Counted from the stretch's first letter, positions 1 to 14,300 are shown. The stretch is DNA of 64,000 nucleotides from Gaeumannomyces sp. JS-464 (GCA_002197995.1 NGZR01000004.1:5146001-5210000); one strand, 5' to 3'. A program made the numbers and translations. The notes: a model not told the origin generated them from the letters alone.

Positions 1-1133
1 CATCAGCAGCAGCAGCAGCAAGCCCGCCTGCACAATCCCCATCCGAAAGGGTCCGAAATCCAAAGGGCTGTCTTTTTTTCCCCCAACCGTGCTTGTTGGC
101 GGGCTGAGCAAGCTCTCCAAAATACGCCAGAGAGTCAGCCCGTGGGCCATGACCGTGGCTTGGGCTTTGTGCTGCCGCATGGGGTTTTTGGTCGGTTGCA
201 GCGGAAACCTGCCTGTTACGGTCCAAAAACAAAAAACAAAAAAAGTAAACAGTGCAAAGCCTCCATCCAGTCAGTCAGTCAGTCAGTCAGTCCATCACAA
301 AAACGGTTTGCCCCGCAGCAGCTAATCTCGACATCGGACAGGGAGGCAGAAGAGAGAGAGGGGGGTGCGAGAAATACTAGCATTTCCACACGGCGAATTG
401 GTGTTGTTCCGACGCTACGCTGAACATGGCCTAAACCGGGTAAGGAAAAAAAAAAAAGAAAAGAAATAAAAAGGGAGGCAGCCATCCAGGGCCGAGCCCA
501 CCCAAAACCCCGCGTCCCAAGGCATCAATCATCCATCTCGGTAGGCATCCCTGTAGCAAAACCGCAATCCATCCAAAGAAGAAGAAAAAAACATCACTGG
601 GCCATCAAGGAGAAGAGGAATAATGTATAGATGGAGAACCGTTTCTTTCTTTCTTTCTTTTATCGTCGCCCGTGATGACCGTGTCACGTTTTATCCTGCA
701 GACTAAAGGAAAAAATCCCCAAGTGGGGAAGTGGTATAGTGTAGAACAAAGAAAACGAACAGTTTGTTGTCAGAAGAGAGAGAAGGAGATGGAGGAAAAT
801 ACAAAAAAAAACGCCAGACGACCCAGGAAAAGAGCACACAAAACTCCATATCCAACCAAGCCTGGATGGATATACACAAACCCCCAAGAAAAGACTGACC
901 AAAAAAATGCGAGAAACCGATCTGCCTCCGCGATATGCGCCTTTCCAACCCGATCCAAAAAATGCTAACCTAAAAAACAGACAATAAAAGGTGCACAAAA
1001 GAAAGAATAAAGTTGTGCCAAGTAGAAGTGCAAGAAGAATAAAGAACAAAGTCACGTGCGTGGTCAAGATTCAAACTCTTTGTGACCCCTCCAACGCCTC
1101 GCTTGATGTGCCCAAAAAAAAAAAAAAAACGCT
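1..1133. other. 3' flank of the cyclin gene, no gene seen
   Basis: No reading frame here has recognisable protein features. The stretch holds low-complexity DNA: a CAG run at the very start, a CAGT array, a TTTC run near 645-660 and several A-tracts. It lies downstream of the minus-strand cyclin gene and probably includes its 3' untranslated region. Confidence 0.5.
268..292. repeat. (CAGT)n microsatellite
   Basis: About six uninterrupted copies of a CAGT tetranucleotide. Confidence 0.85.
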
Positions 1134-2315
1134 TCAAAGAACAAAAGGAGATGAGGACAATAGGAAAGAAAAAAATGGGAGCTTGATGAGCCGCTTATCG
1201 CGATTGGAAGGGCAGCGGCCAGGCGGTTGAAGATGTGCGGCCTGGGCCTTCTCGACAGGGGCGGCGGCCTTCTGGTAGCTGGGGCTGGCAGCGGCGAGCT
1301 CCTCTGGCCCGCAGTAGACGTAGGGCTGCTGGTCCTCGGGCGTCGTGGCCCGGCTGCTCTGCGACGGCGGCGAGCCGCCCTGCGAGCTGGACGGGCTCTG
1401 CGAGTAGGTGAGGCTGGGCGGGTAAGGAGAGATGGAGCGCGAGCGCGACGAGCCGCTCGAGGCGTTGCTGGCCGTCGACGCGTCCGAGGCGTTGCTGTCG
1501 GAGCGGCCCGAGCGGGTCGAGGCCGAGTAGATGCTGCTCGGAGGCGACGAGGACAGCTCGGCAGCGGCAGCAGCAGCGGCGGCGGCGGCCTTGGCCTGCT
1601 CGTACTTGCGGCGCTGGCGGCGGGCGAAGCGGTCGGCAACGTCCCTGCGGATGGGAACCAGGAAGGGCTCGAACTCGCGGAGAAGGTCCGACTCCTCGAT
1701 CCTCAGATCCCAGGACAGGAGCGAGAGGAGCTGGCGCTCCATCTCGTTGACCTCGGCGGTCCTGAAGCTGAAGTCGGCCACGATGCCGGAACCAGCCTCG
1801 ACCGGGACCAGAACAGGCACGTGGGTATAGCGGGCCCAGTGCTTGTTCTTGGGGAGCTGTCGTTGAGGTACTTGGCAGCCAGGATGAGGGTGGCTAGGAA
1901 GATGCGGTGCGGGTGCTCCTGCGGCCCGTGGCATGGGCTGCAGGCGCGCCTTAGGCGGGTCAGGTAGACGAGCGACGACATGAGCGTGGGCACCTGGACG
2001 TTGGAGCAGACTACGAGGCGGGTGATGAACTCCTTGAGCGTTGGGATCGGGCCCTCGTCGGCCTCGGCAGGCTCAGACGACCCGCTTGCTGCCGGGCGAG
2101 GCCGGGGGGTCGCAAGCAATGACCTCGTTCGTCCGGGCGGCCAGGTGCTCGATCATCGGCTCCGTCACGGCGTTGTAGACAAAGGCGTCAAGAGCAGTGG
2201 CATCGAGCTCGGCCGAGCTCATCTGGGGGAATGTCGGCTCCATGGTGTAGGTGCTGAGGTGTGACGAGTAGGCGTTGGAAGGCATGTTGTAGTACGATGC
2301 TGTTGATGCAGACAT
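1134..2315 (-). CDS. PHO85-type (Pcl/PHO80-like) cyclin, two compensating frameshifts
   Basis: A regulatory cyclin of the PCL1/PclA type, which in yeasts and Aspergillus activates the PHO85-family cyclin-dependent kinase in G1 or during morphogenesis. ATG at 2315. Conserved blocks in order: IPTLKEFITRLV (about residue 88), VPTLMSSLVYLTRL, HRIFLATLILAAKYLNDSSP, KNKHWARYT, then EVNEMERQLLSLLSWDLRI (about residues 185-203). A poly-Ala run and a Ser/Pro-rich tail follow, ending at the stop at 1134 (about 393 residues). The middle segment is in another frame: it is entered at a six-C run (2104-2109 on +, one base too many) and left at a four-C run (1851-1854, one base too few). The normally contiguous LNDSSP and KNKHWARY are split exactly there. 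The two shifts cancel, so the ends are in register. Sequencing error is the likeliest cause. No intron is needed. Confidence 0.85.
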
Positions 2316-5300
2316 GGCCGATGGGGTCTGGGGTAGATATAGGGGTGGGTATCTGCTGGGTGTTGGCAGGTACTCCTGTGTGGACAGACAAAGATCTTGT
2401 TTATAAAGAAACAAGAAGCGATGAAAGAATGGAAATGTCCGTCCGAATGAGGATGAGGCTAGAGAGGAGATTGGATGGGGAGCGTCAAAGGAGTCTATCG
2501 CCTTTATGTTTGTCGAAGGCGAGGCCCCTTGTGCGGAGGTGAATGAATGGTCTTGCTTGCTTGCGCTTTGTCCCGTCTATTCAAGCGGCGCGGCGAAGTC
2601 CAATTGTGGGCTAGCAAGGGGGTAGGGTGTGAGGCGTGCCGAGGGAGGGGCGTGGGGTCGTGCTGGCAAGGGTGTGTGCAGGGGGCTGCAGGGAGCAGGG
2701 GGCGGGAAGAGGGCGTGTTTGGAAAACTGGGGAAGGGTAGGGGGTGGGCTCTGGAATTAGAGGCGTGGCCAAAAGACAAGAAATGCTGTGGCAGGGGTTG
2801 GGTGGCAGGTGGGGTGGTGGTGGCACTCGAATGGGTCCTTGTCTCTCAACCCAAAGGCTTGGAATGGATCAAGGGCAGCAGCTGGTACTCGTCATTTGCT
2901 GACGCCGAAGACCACGAGGCTGAATGTAGGGCGTGACGTTGGCGGGTTTGTTCCTTTACAGGGCAAAAGTCAAAGGCCGGCAGACGGACGGGCCGGTCTC
3001 TCACGGTTCCTGGGTGTTGCACACGCTGGCGCGTGGATGGGTTTGTGGTTAATACGCGGATCCGGTTCTGGACCGGGCGGGTTTTGGCGCGCGGCGTTTT
3101 GTTTGTTCAGAGCAAAAATCAAATCAGTCAAGTGGCCTGGATCAATCCCGGGATCGCAGAGATCGCTGGGATCGAGGGTTTGGGGGGCTGGGCTGGCGGG
3201 ATGACAAAGAACACGGCCTGGAACTCCCGGGCAGGTTCTCTGGGCGCAGACACTTGCGAAGCTGGCAGGGCAGGCTAGAGGGACGTAGCTGATGCTTCCA
3301 CGGCTTGTGTCTCCGTTGGGCCTTTGTGGCAACGAGCGCGAGTCGGACAAAAGCCTCGGGTTGACGCGGCGTGGGTCAAGCGAGGGCTCTGGACTGGGTT
3401 TGGGCGCTGGGCGCTGGGCGCTTTGCGTGGCTGAGCGGGGATCGCGGTGGTTCGGGTCGAGCGATTGGCTGGGGGTCGGGCAAAAATGGAGGCTTGTCGG
3501 ATCGATGTCGTCCCACGTGATGTTCAAAAGAGGTAATCGACAGGAGACAGCGAAGGTGATGTTTTCTTGGTGTGGTGGTGATGGTGCAAAACGAAATGGT
3601 TGCCACGATGCAAAGTCCAGCGCTTTTGTCCTTGTCGAGATGCCCGCGAGCGTAGTAAGATGCCACCTGCTGCGTGCCTTCTGCTGCTGCAGTCGCGGGG
3701 AGCCAGAGCCTGCAAGTCCCAGTAATTGGCGCCGAACCACTAAGACGGGAAGCAGAGTCAGCGAATGCAGCCCGGCATCTGTGGTCAATCTGTGGTCAAG
3801 CCAGGCGCCCGGGCCCACCTCGGTGGGGTCGGTTGGTGGCTTGCACAGTGACAACAGCGCTTGTTTGGGGCTTGGCGGCGGGCATTTCACTGTGCACGTA
3901 CCTTTTGCTGTGGAGACAGGACGGACGAAAAGCCCGGGCCAGACCAACGAAGGAAGTCCAAAGGAGCCCGAGTAAGGAAAGGCAGCCAAGCCAAGAAAAA
4001 GCAACGGATCCAGCGAGCCAGCAAGATACCTATTCAGAGTCCGATCCGGCAGACGCTTGTGGCGGCCTCAAAATAGCGAGCGGCGAAAAAGCAGCCGGTG
4101 GTGAAAATTGAAAATGGCAAATTGATTGCGGCCCCCGGAAAGCGTGTGCTTTTTTGGGGCGGGCGACGGAGCTTGCACCGGGAGGTGACGGTCCGGGATG
4201 CTGGGTGTGCAGCCGTGTGCTGTTTTTAGGTAATCGCCAGGGGTCGTGCGGGCGACTGGGGATGCTGCCAAGCAAGTGTAGTAAAAAAGCTGGGAGTCAA
4301 AAATCGTGCAGTGCGTGCGAGCCGCCACAGCCGGAGACCCAGAAAGAGTGCAACGAGGCGGGGAGTCCCTTTTTTAAGAAATGCAGCGATGACGGTGTCG
4401 TCGTGATGCCGGATGACCGTTTCCAGGTCACAAGCAGCAAGGTGAACGAATACGTTGGGCGCTGGGATGTGGTTCCGATTTCGAAGCGTCGGGATGCGGG
4501 GAATTTGATGGTTTTTGCGATGGTCGCTTTCGGACAGCAGCGCTGGTGGTGGCGTGTCGACGTACGACGAACCCGATTAAAACGTTTGCGAACAAGACGA
4601 GCGAGGTGAAAATTAAAAGGATAACCGACAGTCCCGGACTGGTCGATGGGGAGGAAAAAAAATAATAGACAATTAAGATTGCAGAGTGCAACGACAAGGG
4701 CGACTAAGCAGTGAAGTTGCAGCGGGAGTAGCAAAAATATGGCGAAGGGAGAGGGCGGACAGGAGACTTGTCAATGTGCGTCGGCTTCGGTCAACGAAGA
4801 GCACAGCAGGAGACAAGCAAAAAAAAAAAAAAAAATGCAGCCCACTCAATAATAATGTGTTTAATGGTGACGTGCGAGACAGCCGTTCCGAACGGTCCAG
4901 ATTTCGATGCTATCCCAAGACTCGAGGGATGGATGCAAGGCCAGTTGCTCCAGGTGTAAGTAGATTAATCCTCAAAGTCGCGTGGCAGGAGGGCAGAAAA
5001 AAAAAAGGGAGATGGTGTCGAATTCATTTCCTCAAACACAACACGGAGAGCAGGCCGTGATGCTTTATTCTGTCTCGACCTAATGCCCACATCTTTTTTT
5101 GTCTCTGCGCGCTTGTTCACTCATCTCGCAGCAGCCCAATCTCTGTCCATTTCTCGCTCTTCTGATCGGCCGCCGCGTTGCCGCTGCCGCCGACCCTCCC
5201 CTTGCAGCGTCAACGGCAGCCTACCAGCCGACGTTGGCCTGCCGCCCGTCCACACGTTGTGCGGCGGTGCACACAGCCTTTCTGGGCTCAAACGCGCGGA

Positions 5301-8300
5301 TTCTCGCAGCGCGGGCGGGTTTTTGGGGCGCCGGGAATTGGAGGAAGGGGGCCAGACGCCTGGGTTTCTGGAAATCTCGTGTCGCCATCGCTTGACTGGC
5401 TGTGGTGGCTTCTTGGGATTTTGGTGGGTGGGTTAGGCAAAACGCACGTCGACAGGGGAGGGTGGTGGGCTGCTGTCGTGCGAAGGCCGTGGATTTGATT
5501 GACTGGCTCTGCATGCGCGTGTGCGGCCCATACATGGCCAAGGACGAGCGATAATCAAAACCACACCCACATGGCCAGCAGAAAGGCGCGCCCGCCCGAC
5601 CGACACCCAAAACTCGGGTGTAGGGCCTTCCCATTGGCGCCTCGTCGACGAAGACGTGGAAACATGAAACACAGTCCAACAGAGAAGAGGGCGTGGAGCC
5701 GCCCTCCTGCGTCTATTCGCAGATGCGGCCCGTCTTCTGGCTGCCACTGGGCGCGAGAGTGCGATCGGCTTTTTGGGCCTGTCGAGCACGCGTGTTCGGT
5801 GCCGGGCTTTGCGGCTTTCCATCGACTTCCACCAAGCTAGTGTATGCAGAACCATCAATTCGAAGCAGCCAAGGCGGCCGCTACAGCCAGTCGTTGGGTG
5901 TGGGGTTGAGCCACCTGTCGAGGACTTGTGCACATCATCACGAAAAACCAAGCCTGATGACCACGATGTCCCCGGCAAAGCCGTTGGTTTGGTTGGTTCA
6001 GGTATATCCTCGTGGCGTCGGGTCTTGGTTCGAACCCTGCCCAAAAACATCTGCTGCTGCTGCGGTGTGCGCTGGGCTTCTCAATTCTCGTGATCACAAT
6101 TCTTGGGTTGAGACGTGTCTGCGCGGGTTTGGGCCATCGTGGTCGTAGTCGCCTGGTGCTAGCCCGCTTTCTTACTGCGAGGAGACTCCACTGCGCAGTG
6201 CGTGCGTTGAATTGGACGGCAAGCAACCGCGCGCGGGCGGCGTGCAGTAATCTTGACAATGGCTGAGCGACGGGTAAAATACAACCGTGGCCGCATGGAA
6301 GCGGCCAATAATGGCTGTGCCTGCTGCTCTGGTCTCTTTTACCGCGTATCACTTTTTTCCTCTTGCTGATTTCGCCCATCGTCGCCGCCCAAGGTTCGAA
6401 CAGGCGCCATTTTGACGTGTCATCTGGTCTAAAGCTTGACGGCTGGGGTGATTTGCTCCGTGCCTGGCCGCTGTGCGCACGCGCCAAGGTTGCCGGCTGA
6501 CGCCAAACCGCACCTCGCTTTCCTGCATTTGGCTGTTGTTGCGAGCCTAACGGCTAAGGCTACATCTTTGTGAGGTGTGTCTTCACTCCGGTGTCTTTTG
6601 TTGCAACCCGTCAGTTTTCGGTCCCGGAGCGCGGCTAGCTTATGAACGCCTCAATTCCAAATCTCGCTTCTTGCTAGCTGCACCCGGGCAAGGCAAGCTG
6701 GAGAGCCTCCCTCCCGGGGCATCGGCATTTTGCTTGCTTATCGATCCGAACTCGCTGGGGCCATCAGCTCGCTCCGCAGCGCCGAGTCCAAGCGTCACCC
6801 TAGCTGGCTAGCAGTCGCCGAGGGCGTCCCGCCCGGCTAGCCGCACGGCACGGCAACACGGCTCTAGAGATGCACTTGGCAATAATGCGCCGCGTCTAGG
6901 CGCCCCGGGACCCAGACTCGATTTTCCTACCGCCAACTTTTGGTACCGCTAGCCCTATGCTGGGGCCAGCCAGGCCTTGGGTGGACCCCGATGCCGTATA
7001 TGGTATCGAGGCGAGGGGAGAATAGCGCTGGGGCTAGCCGGTCTCCACGGAATAAACCAACCCTGGGCAGCCGAGAGCGTTAGGGCTGGACGGTTTTCCC
7101 TGGGTCGTCACAAACACCCATTTCCACACTTTTGTCCGCAGTCGCAAATGCCGTCGACTCGTGCGCAAGGGTGAGGAGGCTCTTCTTCGCTTCCAGGTGG
7201 GGAAGGACCTGCCGGTAAAGGTGGTCTGTCGACGAGTGAAGAAGAAGAAAAAAGAAGTCATCGCCACCCCCGGACAAAGCGCTTCTCGAAATAAACCCGT
7301 CCAAACCCTGGGAGCTGGGAAGGGCTGACCCACGGAGGATGGGATCGCTGGTACATAAATTCGGAAAGCCAGGGTGGGATCGCGACGGGAAAATGTGGGG
7401 GCATGGCCTGCGATCTCCATCAACCCCTTGCCGCGAGGGACGGATATAGACTCGCTTGACGGCATCGTCTTGGATCTCAATGTCAAGGGTCGGTTGGCTA
7501 CCTCAGCCGACGCGTGAGGGCGTCTCTTACATAGAGCTTTTGCGTTGCTTTCGTGCCAGTGGCAGTGGAACCGCATGCCCGTTTTTGCCTCTGGGAGCTA
7601 GGGAGTCGTGGGAACCTGTGGACCGGTACCCGTCACTCCTTAAGGCTTAGAAGTAAGAGACTAAGAGCAAGGTCGAGGCTGATGAGGTTATCCGTTGGTT
7701 AGTTTAGCAGGCCGCCCCACGTACAAAGTTTACTTTCTTGGACTGAGCCGGCACGGCAGGTAGGGTGATGCTCGGCGCCTTTCGATTCCAGACGCCACGG
7801 GTAAACCTGTCTGCAGGTCCAGATGCAGGGGGAACTCGATGCTGCTCGCGGCTCCGATCCCACGATCAAGCTCCGCGTTCCCTCGCTTGGACAAACCACC
7901 CAGCCTAACGGATACACATCCGGAGCCAGACACTTGGACAATTCGGAGGCATGAATGGCAGATACAAGCCACCAGAAAAGAGGCCCAGGAACGGGTTCTT
8001 CCGAGCCTGCCTTTTTTTCACTTGGTAGCTTTTTCCAAATCCAGAGTCGCAGATCGTCGCATGGATTTTATTTTTTCCCTCTCTTCTCCGCCCACGTTTC
8101 ACCACTGAGGGGCGGGCCAGGATCATCAAGCGTGCACGGGCGGGATGATTGGGCGGTGGGGAGAGGGTGTGAGGCTATCATAGCGACCCACAGGCTATGC
8201 CACCCCTGTGCTATATCCACTTCTGGACTTGGCCCCTAAACCCTGGGATTCGCACAGCAAGCCACACGCCCTCCCCGTGAGGGAGGGAACTTGAGTGGAC

Positions 8301-11300
8301 GTGGACTCTAATTGGGAATGCGGGAGTCCAGGGATGGACGCGGAAGAAAGCAAACAATAGAGCTTCGTCATTTTTTGGGAAGGATCTCCACGGAGGGCTG
8401 GGCTGTGAAGGTCAGGCCTGCCCTCGCTGCCGGCAGCAGGCCAATGCTAAGCAATCGGCTTACCTTTGAGCCAATTCGAACGCCGACACGGCCACCGAGG
8501 AGGACGGCATAAGCTCGCAGATGGAATCGAGACTCAGCTGCACGGGTGTCAGTGCCAGCCTCTCAGCCTCAGAGGACACGACCAAATACCCATGGATAAT
8601 GCCTTGACGTGGATGCCATTTCCGATCCGCCGGCGGTGGGGGGAGGGTTATGCGTCAATCTCCCTCAGAAGCCAACCCTATTGTCATCCAATCAATGCCT
8701 AGCGTGCACTACCAGCACTTTTTGCTGCTGCGCCCCTATCTGGGGAATGATGGCCTATCTGGGCAAGTCTTGGGAGCGGATCAACTCGCCACACGCAGAC
8801 GTGGCCCAACCTGCTGGGCTACAGGCGAAGGAGAAAAAAGAAAGAAAGAAAAAAACACGAGAGAAAAGAGAGCATGTGAATGCGCAAGTGAAGCAATTGT
8901 TGCACACCGCCAGATGGCAACGGGACGTTGTGAGCCTCTCGAAACTGGTCGAGGCAAGGAAAGGGGCTGGACTGACCTGCACGCAAAACCAAAAAGCCAA
9001 CAAACATCAACTGAAAGCAAATAAAACGAAAAACCCCTACCTATTCCGTGGCAGATGCCGATTGAACCAAAGGCCAGCCGCGGGAACCCGCCGCCCTGCA
9101 TGTTCGGGCGCGGCCCCGCTCGCGGCAGCCCCCCCCCTTGGGAATGCGTGAATGCTCAACTCGACAATCAATCGAGTCAATGCGAGCTGGTCTACCGGCC
9201 ATGCCCGCCCCTCCTGATGTTTGTGTGGCTGTGGTGGTTCAAAAAGTGGCGCCGGCTTTGCTCTGGACATTCCAGACCTGCCAAAGAAGAAAACGTGCTC
9301 CCCCCCCCCCCCGGCACGCTCCTGCCACGCGCGCGCCGTGATTGGGCCGACAGCCCCACTTGAAACATGGGAAACAAAAACCCTTCCTTGCAGGAGCCAA
9401 TGGGAGGCCGCCCTCCTTGTGAGTGCGCCCGGCCGCTCAAACATTTGATGAGGAAAAAGGGGGTTCGGCGGTGGCGCGAATCACGGCGACGACGAGGGGG
9501 CTGGCTGCGCGCGTCCGAGACAATTGCAACAGGTGTGGATGCCACACGGGACAACTAACAGCCACAGTCTCCCACGGTTGCGATAAGGGCATGCGGGCGG
9601 GGTGCATGGGAGAGGGAGGGAGAGAGAGAGAGGGAGAAAAAAAAAAGGTCTCAATAGCATGACCGCAGCAGGTTGCGGCAGAGACATGCAGGGACCGCTT
9701 GCCCAGTCATTTTGCCCTAGACCTCGGCGGCGGAACGGTCAGGTTTGACGGGCTGTGGCTCACGGGGGCCTCCGCCGATGCAGTCGCCGTCACCCACCGG
9801 TTGGCATGTGTACATCGGTAGTTCATCCCCAGGGTTTTTTTTGGCCATCACACTGGTATCAAGTCAAGGGAGCCTAGGATGGAGCGGGGATCAACCACCA
9901 GCCCAGCCTCCCACATCCACATCCATCATCGTCATCGCCATCGTCCATTTCCTACGATGGCTCCTCCGGTGGGTGTTTGCCTAGTAATCGACCGGTCCTC
10001 CGGGCCCGAAACCCCGTCGTCGGACTAGTAAACACGACGGAGAGGCATTCCCCGCGGGTTGCGTTGTGTTTGCTGTAGCGTGTTTTCCTCTTACTCCTTT
10101 TCTTTTTTTTCGCCGCTATGCGCCCACGTTGCAGGCTCCCAACGCCTGCGACGAAACGGAAGAACCACCGTGACGACCCGCGCAGCTGCGGCGTCTGCAT
10201 GACTGCCTGGCCCCCTTTTTGCCGTCGTGTCAAATATATGGCTGGCCGGCCTTCTGGCCCGAAACGGCTGCCAACGATCCCTGCTCCTTGGCTGATGACG
10301 ACCGCGTCCTTTCCGTGTTCAGGGGGGGGGGGGGGTTCTACCGCACATACAGCACAGTAACATAGGTCGCCTGGCAGAAAAGGAGGGGCCAGAACGGGTT
10401 CGCATGCGACAAGCATGATTTCTTGTTTTTTTTTTTGCTGTACACTACGCACAGAACCGGTTGGAGATCTCATGAGTCAGAACAACTGCGTTGGGTAGAA
10501 AGGGGATCACGTAGCGGTATCGCTGTGTTACTGTGCATATGCAAACGCCTGCTGGCAAAGATGCCGAGGGCGGCCATGTCTTACTAAGCTACTTGGACCA
10601 GAGGGCAGGCAGGTGACGCAATGGGGAAAATAGCGGGAACCCTAACCCCCGGCTAATTGATCTGCCAAAAAGCCACACGTGGGGATGCCGGCAAATACGA
10701 ACGCATCAGCCACAGCTTCTTGCGCGGACACAGCAGGCTTGTCGGCTTGGCAGCGACAACCTAATCTCGCCATCAGGATCTTGTCGATGCATCGGGGTCT
10801 CGGGCGTCTCGGCGGAGGAGAGGAGGCAGCCGACGGCGGGCAGGCGGAGCGCGGGAAGTCAAGAAACGCCCGCACGCGGCGCCTCCCGCCCGCCAGGCAT
10901 TTGGGCAAGGCAATCGCTCGTGACTACGACTACGCCCTCTTCTCCATCTCGTGTTGCAGGTCGGGTCCCTTGGCTGGCCATCCGTCTTCCACTGCTTAGT
11001 CTGGGAAGCACGCGTTCGACGAGGCTGAGGCGGCAATCTGACCCTGCTGCAATCTCTCGTTCAAAATGCCGACCTGTGCACGCACTAAGAAATGAATGCA
11101 TCAGCAGCAGCCGCGCGCTATTCCGTAGTAGCCAAACACCATGCTCTCCAGCACGACAGCCCATCTCCCTTGCATCTCCACGCGCCTTGTCATCCACAGC
11201 ATGTGCAACGCCCATCCGCCCCCGAAAATAGCCCACCGGCCGCGGAGAGAAGAAATAGCGGCGTTGCAGCAGCCCGTTCGCTTCGCGACTCGTGATAGGC

Positions 11301-14300
11301 CCATTTAATCGCCGTGGGCTGCAGCAGCCGCGCGCTGCAAGGGGCAGTCGGTACCCGCCTAGCCGCCCTACATATAGTATGTAGGTATGTATGCATGGCT
11401 AGGCGTGTGGGACGATCCCGTCGCTAAATTGAGAAGCCAGAATGGCACCGCAGCTTTCCGTTCCCCTCCACTTTCTCTACGCCGTCCACCGTCGCATTTT
11501 CCTTGGGGATGGAACACAAGCGGTCGCTGCTGAACAGAAAGAGAGGGAAAAGCGACGAGAGATCGTTCCAGACCGTCGCCTCGCCGTCCATCGAATGTCC
11601 ATTTTCTGCGAAACAGCCGAACTATCCGTGTGGTGTGTGGGCAAGCAGGAGAGAAAAGCACGGGCAACAAGAACAAGCAACCTCGCAGCCGCAGAGCCTC
11701 GGTGGCGCAAGGACGCTTCTGGCCCCCTCCATCTCCAAAAACCTGACGAGCCGACACTGTCTCGGCACGCCGGAGCAGGCCTCGCCGACGGGGGCCAGGC
11801 CACCCGCTGCTGTCGACGTCTGGCCTGGCCTGTGCCTCTCCCCTGCCTACCCGTTCCCGGTCCCCGAATTCGGGGGAGGCCAAATTGTCCAATCATCCTC
11901 ACACGTCGGCTCTGCGTCGTCTTTGTCGCTCTTCTTGCCGCAGCAGCCTTGACAGCCTCGATGATGGTGATTCTGCCATGCTGCATACAAATGCGTGTTC
12001 CATATCGCCACCGCTTGTCAGCCCCTATATTACCTGTGTCGCATCCGGCCCCAATCGAATCGCGGGGCGGTCTGGGCGATGCCCGCCGCCTCTTCTTCCA
12101 CTGGTGCCTCGAAAGCGCAGCAGCGTATAGTTGTCGAATCGGGGCAGTACAGAGGGCGGGCAGGTAGGCAGGTAGGCAGGCAGGCAGGCAGGTAGGTAGG
12201 TAGGTAGGTAGGTAGGTAGGTAGGTAGGTAGGTAGGTAGGTAGGTAGGTAGGTAGGTAGGTAGGTAGGTAGGTAGGTTGTATTTCTACGTGGCGGATGGC
12301 AAAACACCCGTATGCGTGTGGCGGTGTTCAGTCGTTGGGGGAGCCCATCTCCCTCCCGTTCCGCTTCTGGGCAACAAGTCAAAAACTTGGGGTAGGACAG
12401 AATAAGCTACAGTAAGTGCTGCATTTCAACCTCGCTTTTGCTATCCCAGCCTTCCCTCTATTCCTTCCGGACGGACACTAGGGCACCACTGTCGACCGCC
12501 CAAGGCGCGGATGTGTTCGGATGCAACCACCCCCATTTTGATCCTCCTCCTGTTGGCGCGCGCCTTTCCCCGGCCCCCCCTCCAACAAAAAAAATTCACC
12601 GAGTGCGAACGGCCGCGCCGAGACACAAACACACAACCGGGTGCAGCTTTTGGGGGCGGCCGGTTTCACCATGTCCGCCCGCCGCTTTTTTTTTTTTTTC
12701 TCTCTCTCTCTCTCTTTGTTGCTTTGTTCCATTCCCCAGCCCCTTTGGCCGTAGTGGCCGGCAGTAACGTGCTGGCGAACCGGCCAAACAACAACAGCCC
12801 ACCCACCCCATCCACCCCAACATTCCAGCCTGTGGCACGGCGGTCGCAATGTGTCACCTATTAGTACCCCGACGCCAGGGCGTCTGGCTTTCAAGGGATG
12901 GCGTCGTAGTAAAAAGAATGCTTCCTCCCCCCAGAGGCATGCCGCCAGCCTGCTGCTGGAATGTAGATGGTTTAATACATGGCCGCCCCCGTTTCTAGCC
13001 GCCGCGGCCGCCACCACCACCGCCCATTCTGAATCCATCCCCCCCGCTCCCGTCCCGTTCTGATCCTCCCGCCCCCGGCTACGCGCTCGGCTGCGGCTTG
13101 GTAACTTCGGCAAAGCGGCCTGGGTGTTTTTCGTTTTTATCTGCCTGCATGCACACGACGTTAAATGGGGACAAAGGCGGCCATGGGCGGCTCAAGGCTA
13201 ATATGCTTTGTGGTGGCACCAAGGAAAGTGTTTTTTTTTCTTCTCTTTCCAAGCCTCTCGGCAAAGGGCAACGCCGCCGGCCTGGGGATGGACGAGTGTC
13301 TAGGTACCTATGCACAACAACAATGAACTTGCTACGAGAACCGACGCCGGTGAGTTATCACAGCGGCATGCATCCGTCAATCGTGAACATGCTTGAGGCT
13401 TGAGGACCCCGAGGAACTGTTTATCGACTAGGGATGCTATTGAGCATGTGAATGATAACCAAGGACAAAAGATAAATCTGGCGATATGTTGGAGTCCTTT
13501 GACTACCTATCCATCCGTGGTCCTGATATCTAGGCCCTTCGATTTCCCGTAATGTTCAAAAAAGGCATGCCCCGGGGCACAGCATCCCTCACGAGAACTT
13601 TTTATACAAATCATAGACCTTGTACGCTCTCGAGGCGCGTAGTGCAGTCCCGGGATCGCCATTGTGGAAAGGGGGGCTGTAAAGAACCGTGAACAGCACA
13701 CCACGAACCTCCACGTTGCGCGTTTGACAGGGCGCAACAGCCCGCCACATCTAGTAGGACACCCTATTCAGCCTGGCCTGTGATACTCGGCTAATGGGCA
13801 AACGTCCAGCAAACGGTGCATTCGCCTCTTGCACGGGGACCCCAAAGTGCGCACAAGAACCTCCGTGAAACCACAAAGCAAGCATCCTCGCTAGGCGGAC
13901 GCAGCACAAGACACCATCAGGCCAAGGGAGCATGTGGCGGAGCAAGCCAGACGGCCTCACAAGGGGGGGCTGCCATCATGTCAAAAGGTCAACAAGGGCA
14001 ACACTCCATCATCGCCAAACAGAATAATTGCAGAGTCCGAGCTCAGTCCACCACCAAGAGTTTTTCCAGAGTCCCACCATGCGCCTTCCGTCTAGCTGAG
14101 TCCATACGTACTGCGTACATTTTGATCCATGACAAAATGGGATGAGGGAGAGGAAAGAGAGGGGCGCAGCGGTGTGCAGAATGCCGACGTGAGCCTCGGA
14201 CGCCAACCAAGAGAACAGGCCGTGCCGAGGATCACCAAGGGCGCCTTGTGCTCATCCAGACACTGCGCGCAGGACCTTGGCCGCTCGACACATGGTGCCG

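Noticed and set aside
2970..4004. 344-codon open frame on the minus strand
   Set aside because: No domain, signal or splice logic; an equally open 227-codon frame lies on the other strand (3292-3975). Typical chance frame in GC-rich DNA upstream of the cyclin.
6015..6050. B-box-like GGTTCGAACCC resembling a tRNA T-arm
   Set aside because: No paired T-stem, acceptor stem or A-box at the right distance.
12161..12278. Possible telomere-like or CRISPR-like array
   Set aside because: The unit is a simple tetranucleotide without spacers and does not match the fungal TTAGGG telomere repeat.
11477..12382. 301-codon minus-strand frame with a Tyr-Leu-Pro-Thr repeat
   Set aside because: The repeat is the translation of the GGTA microsatellite, and the rest has no recognisable features.
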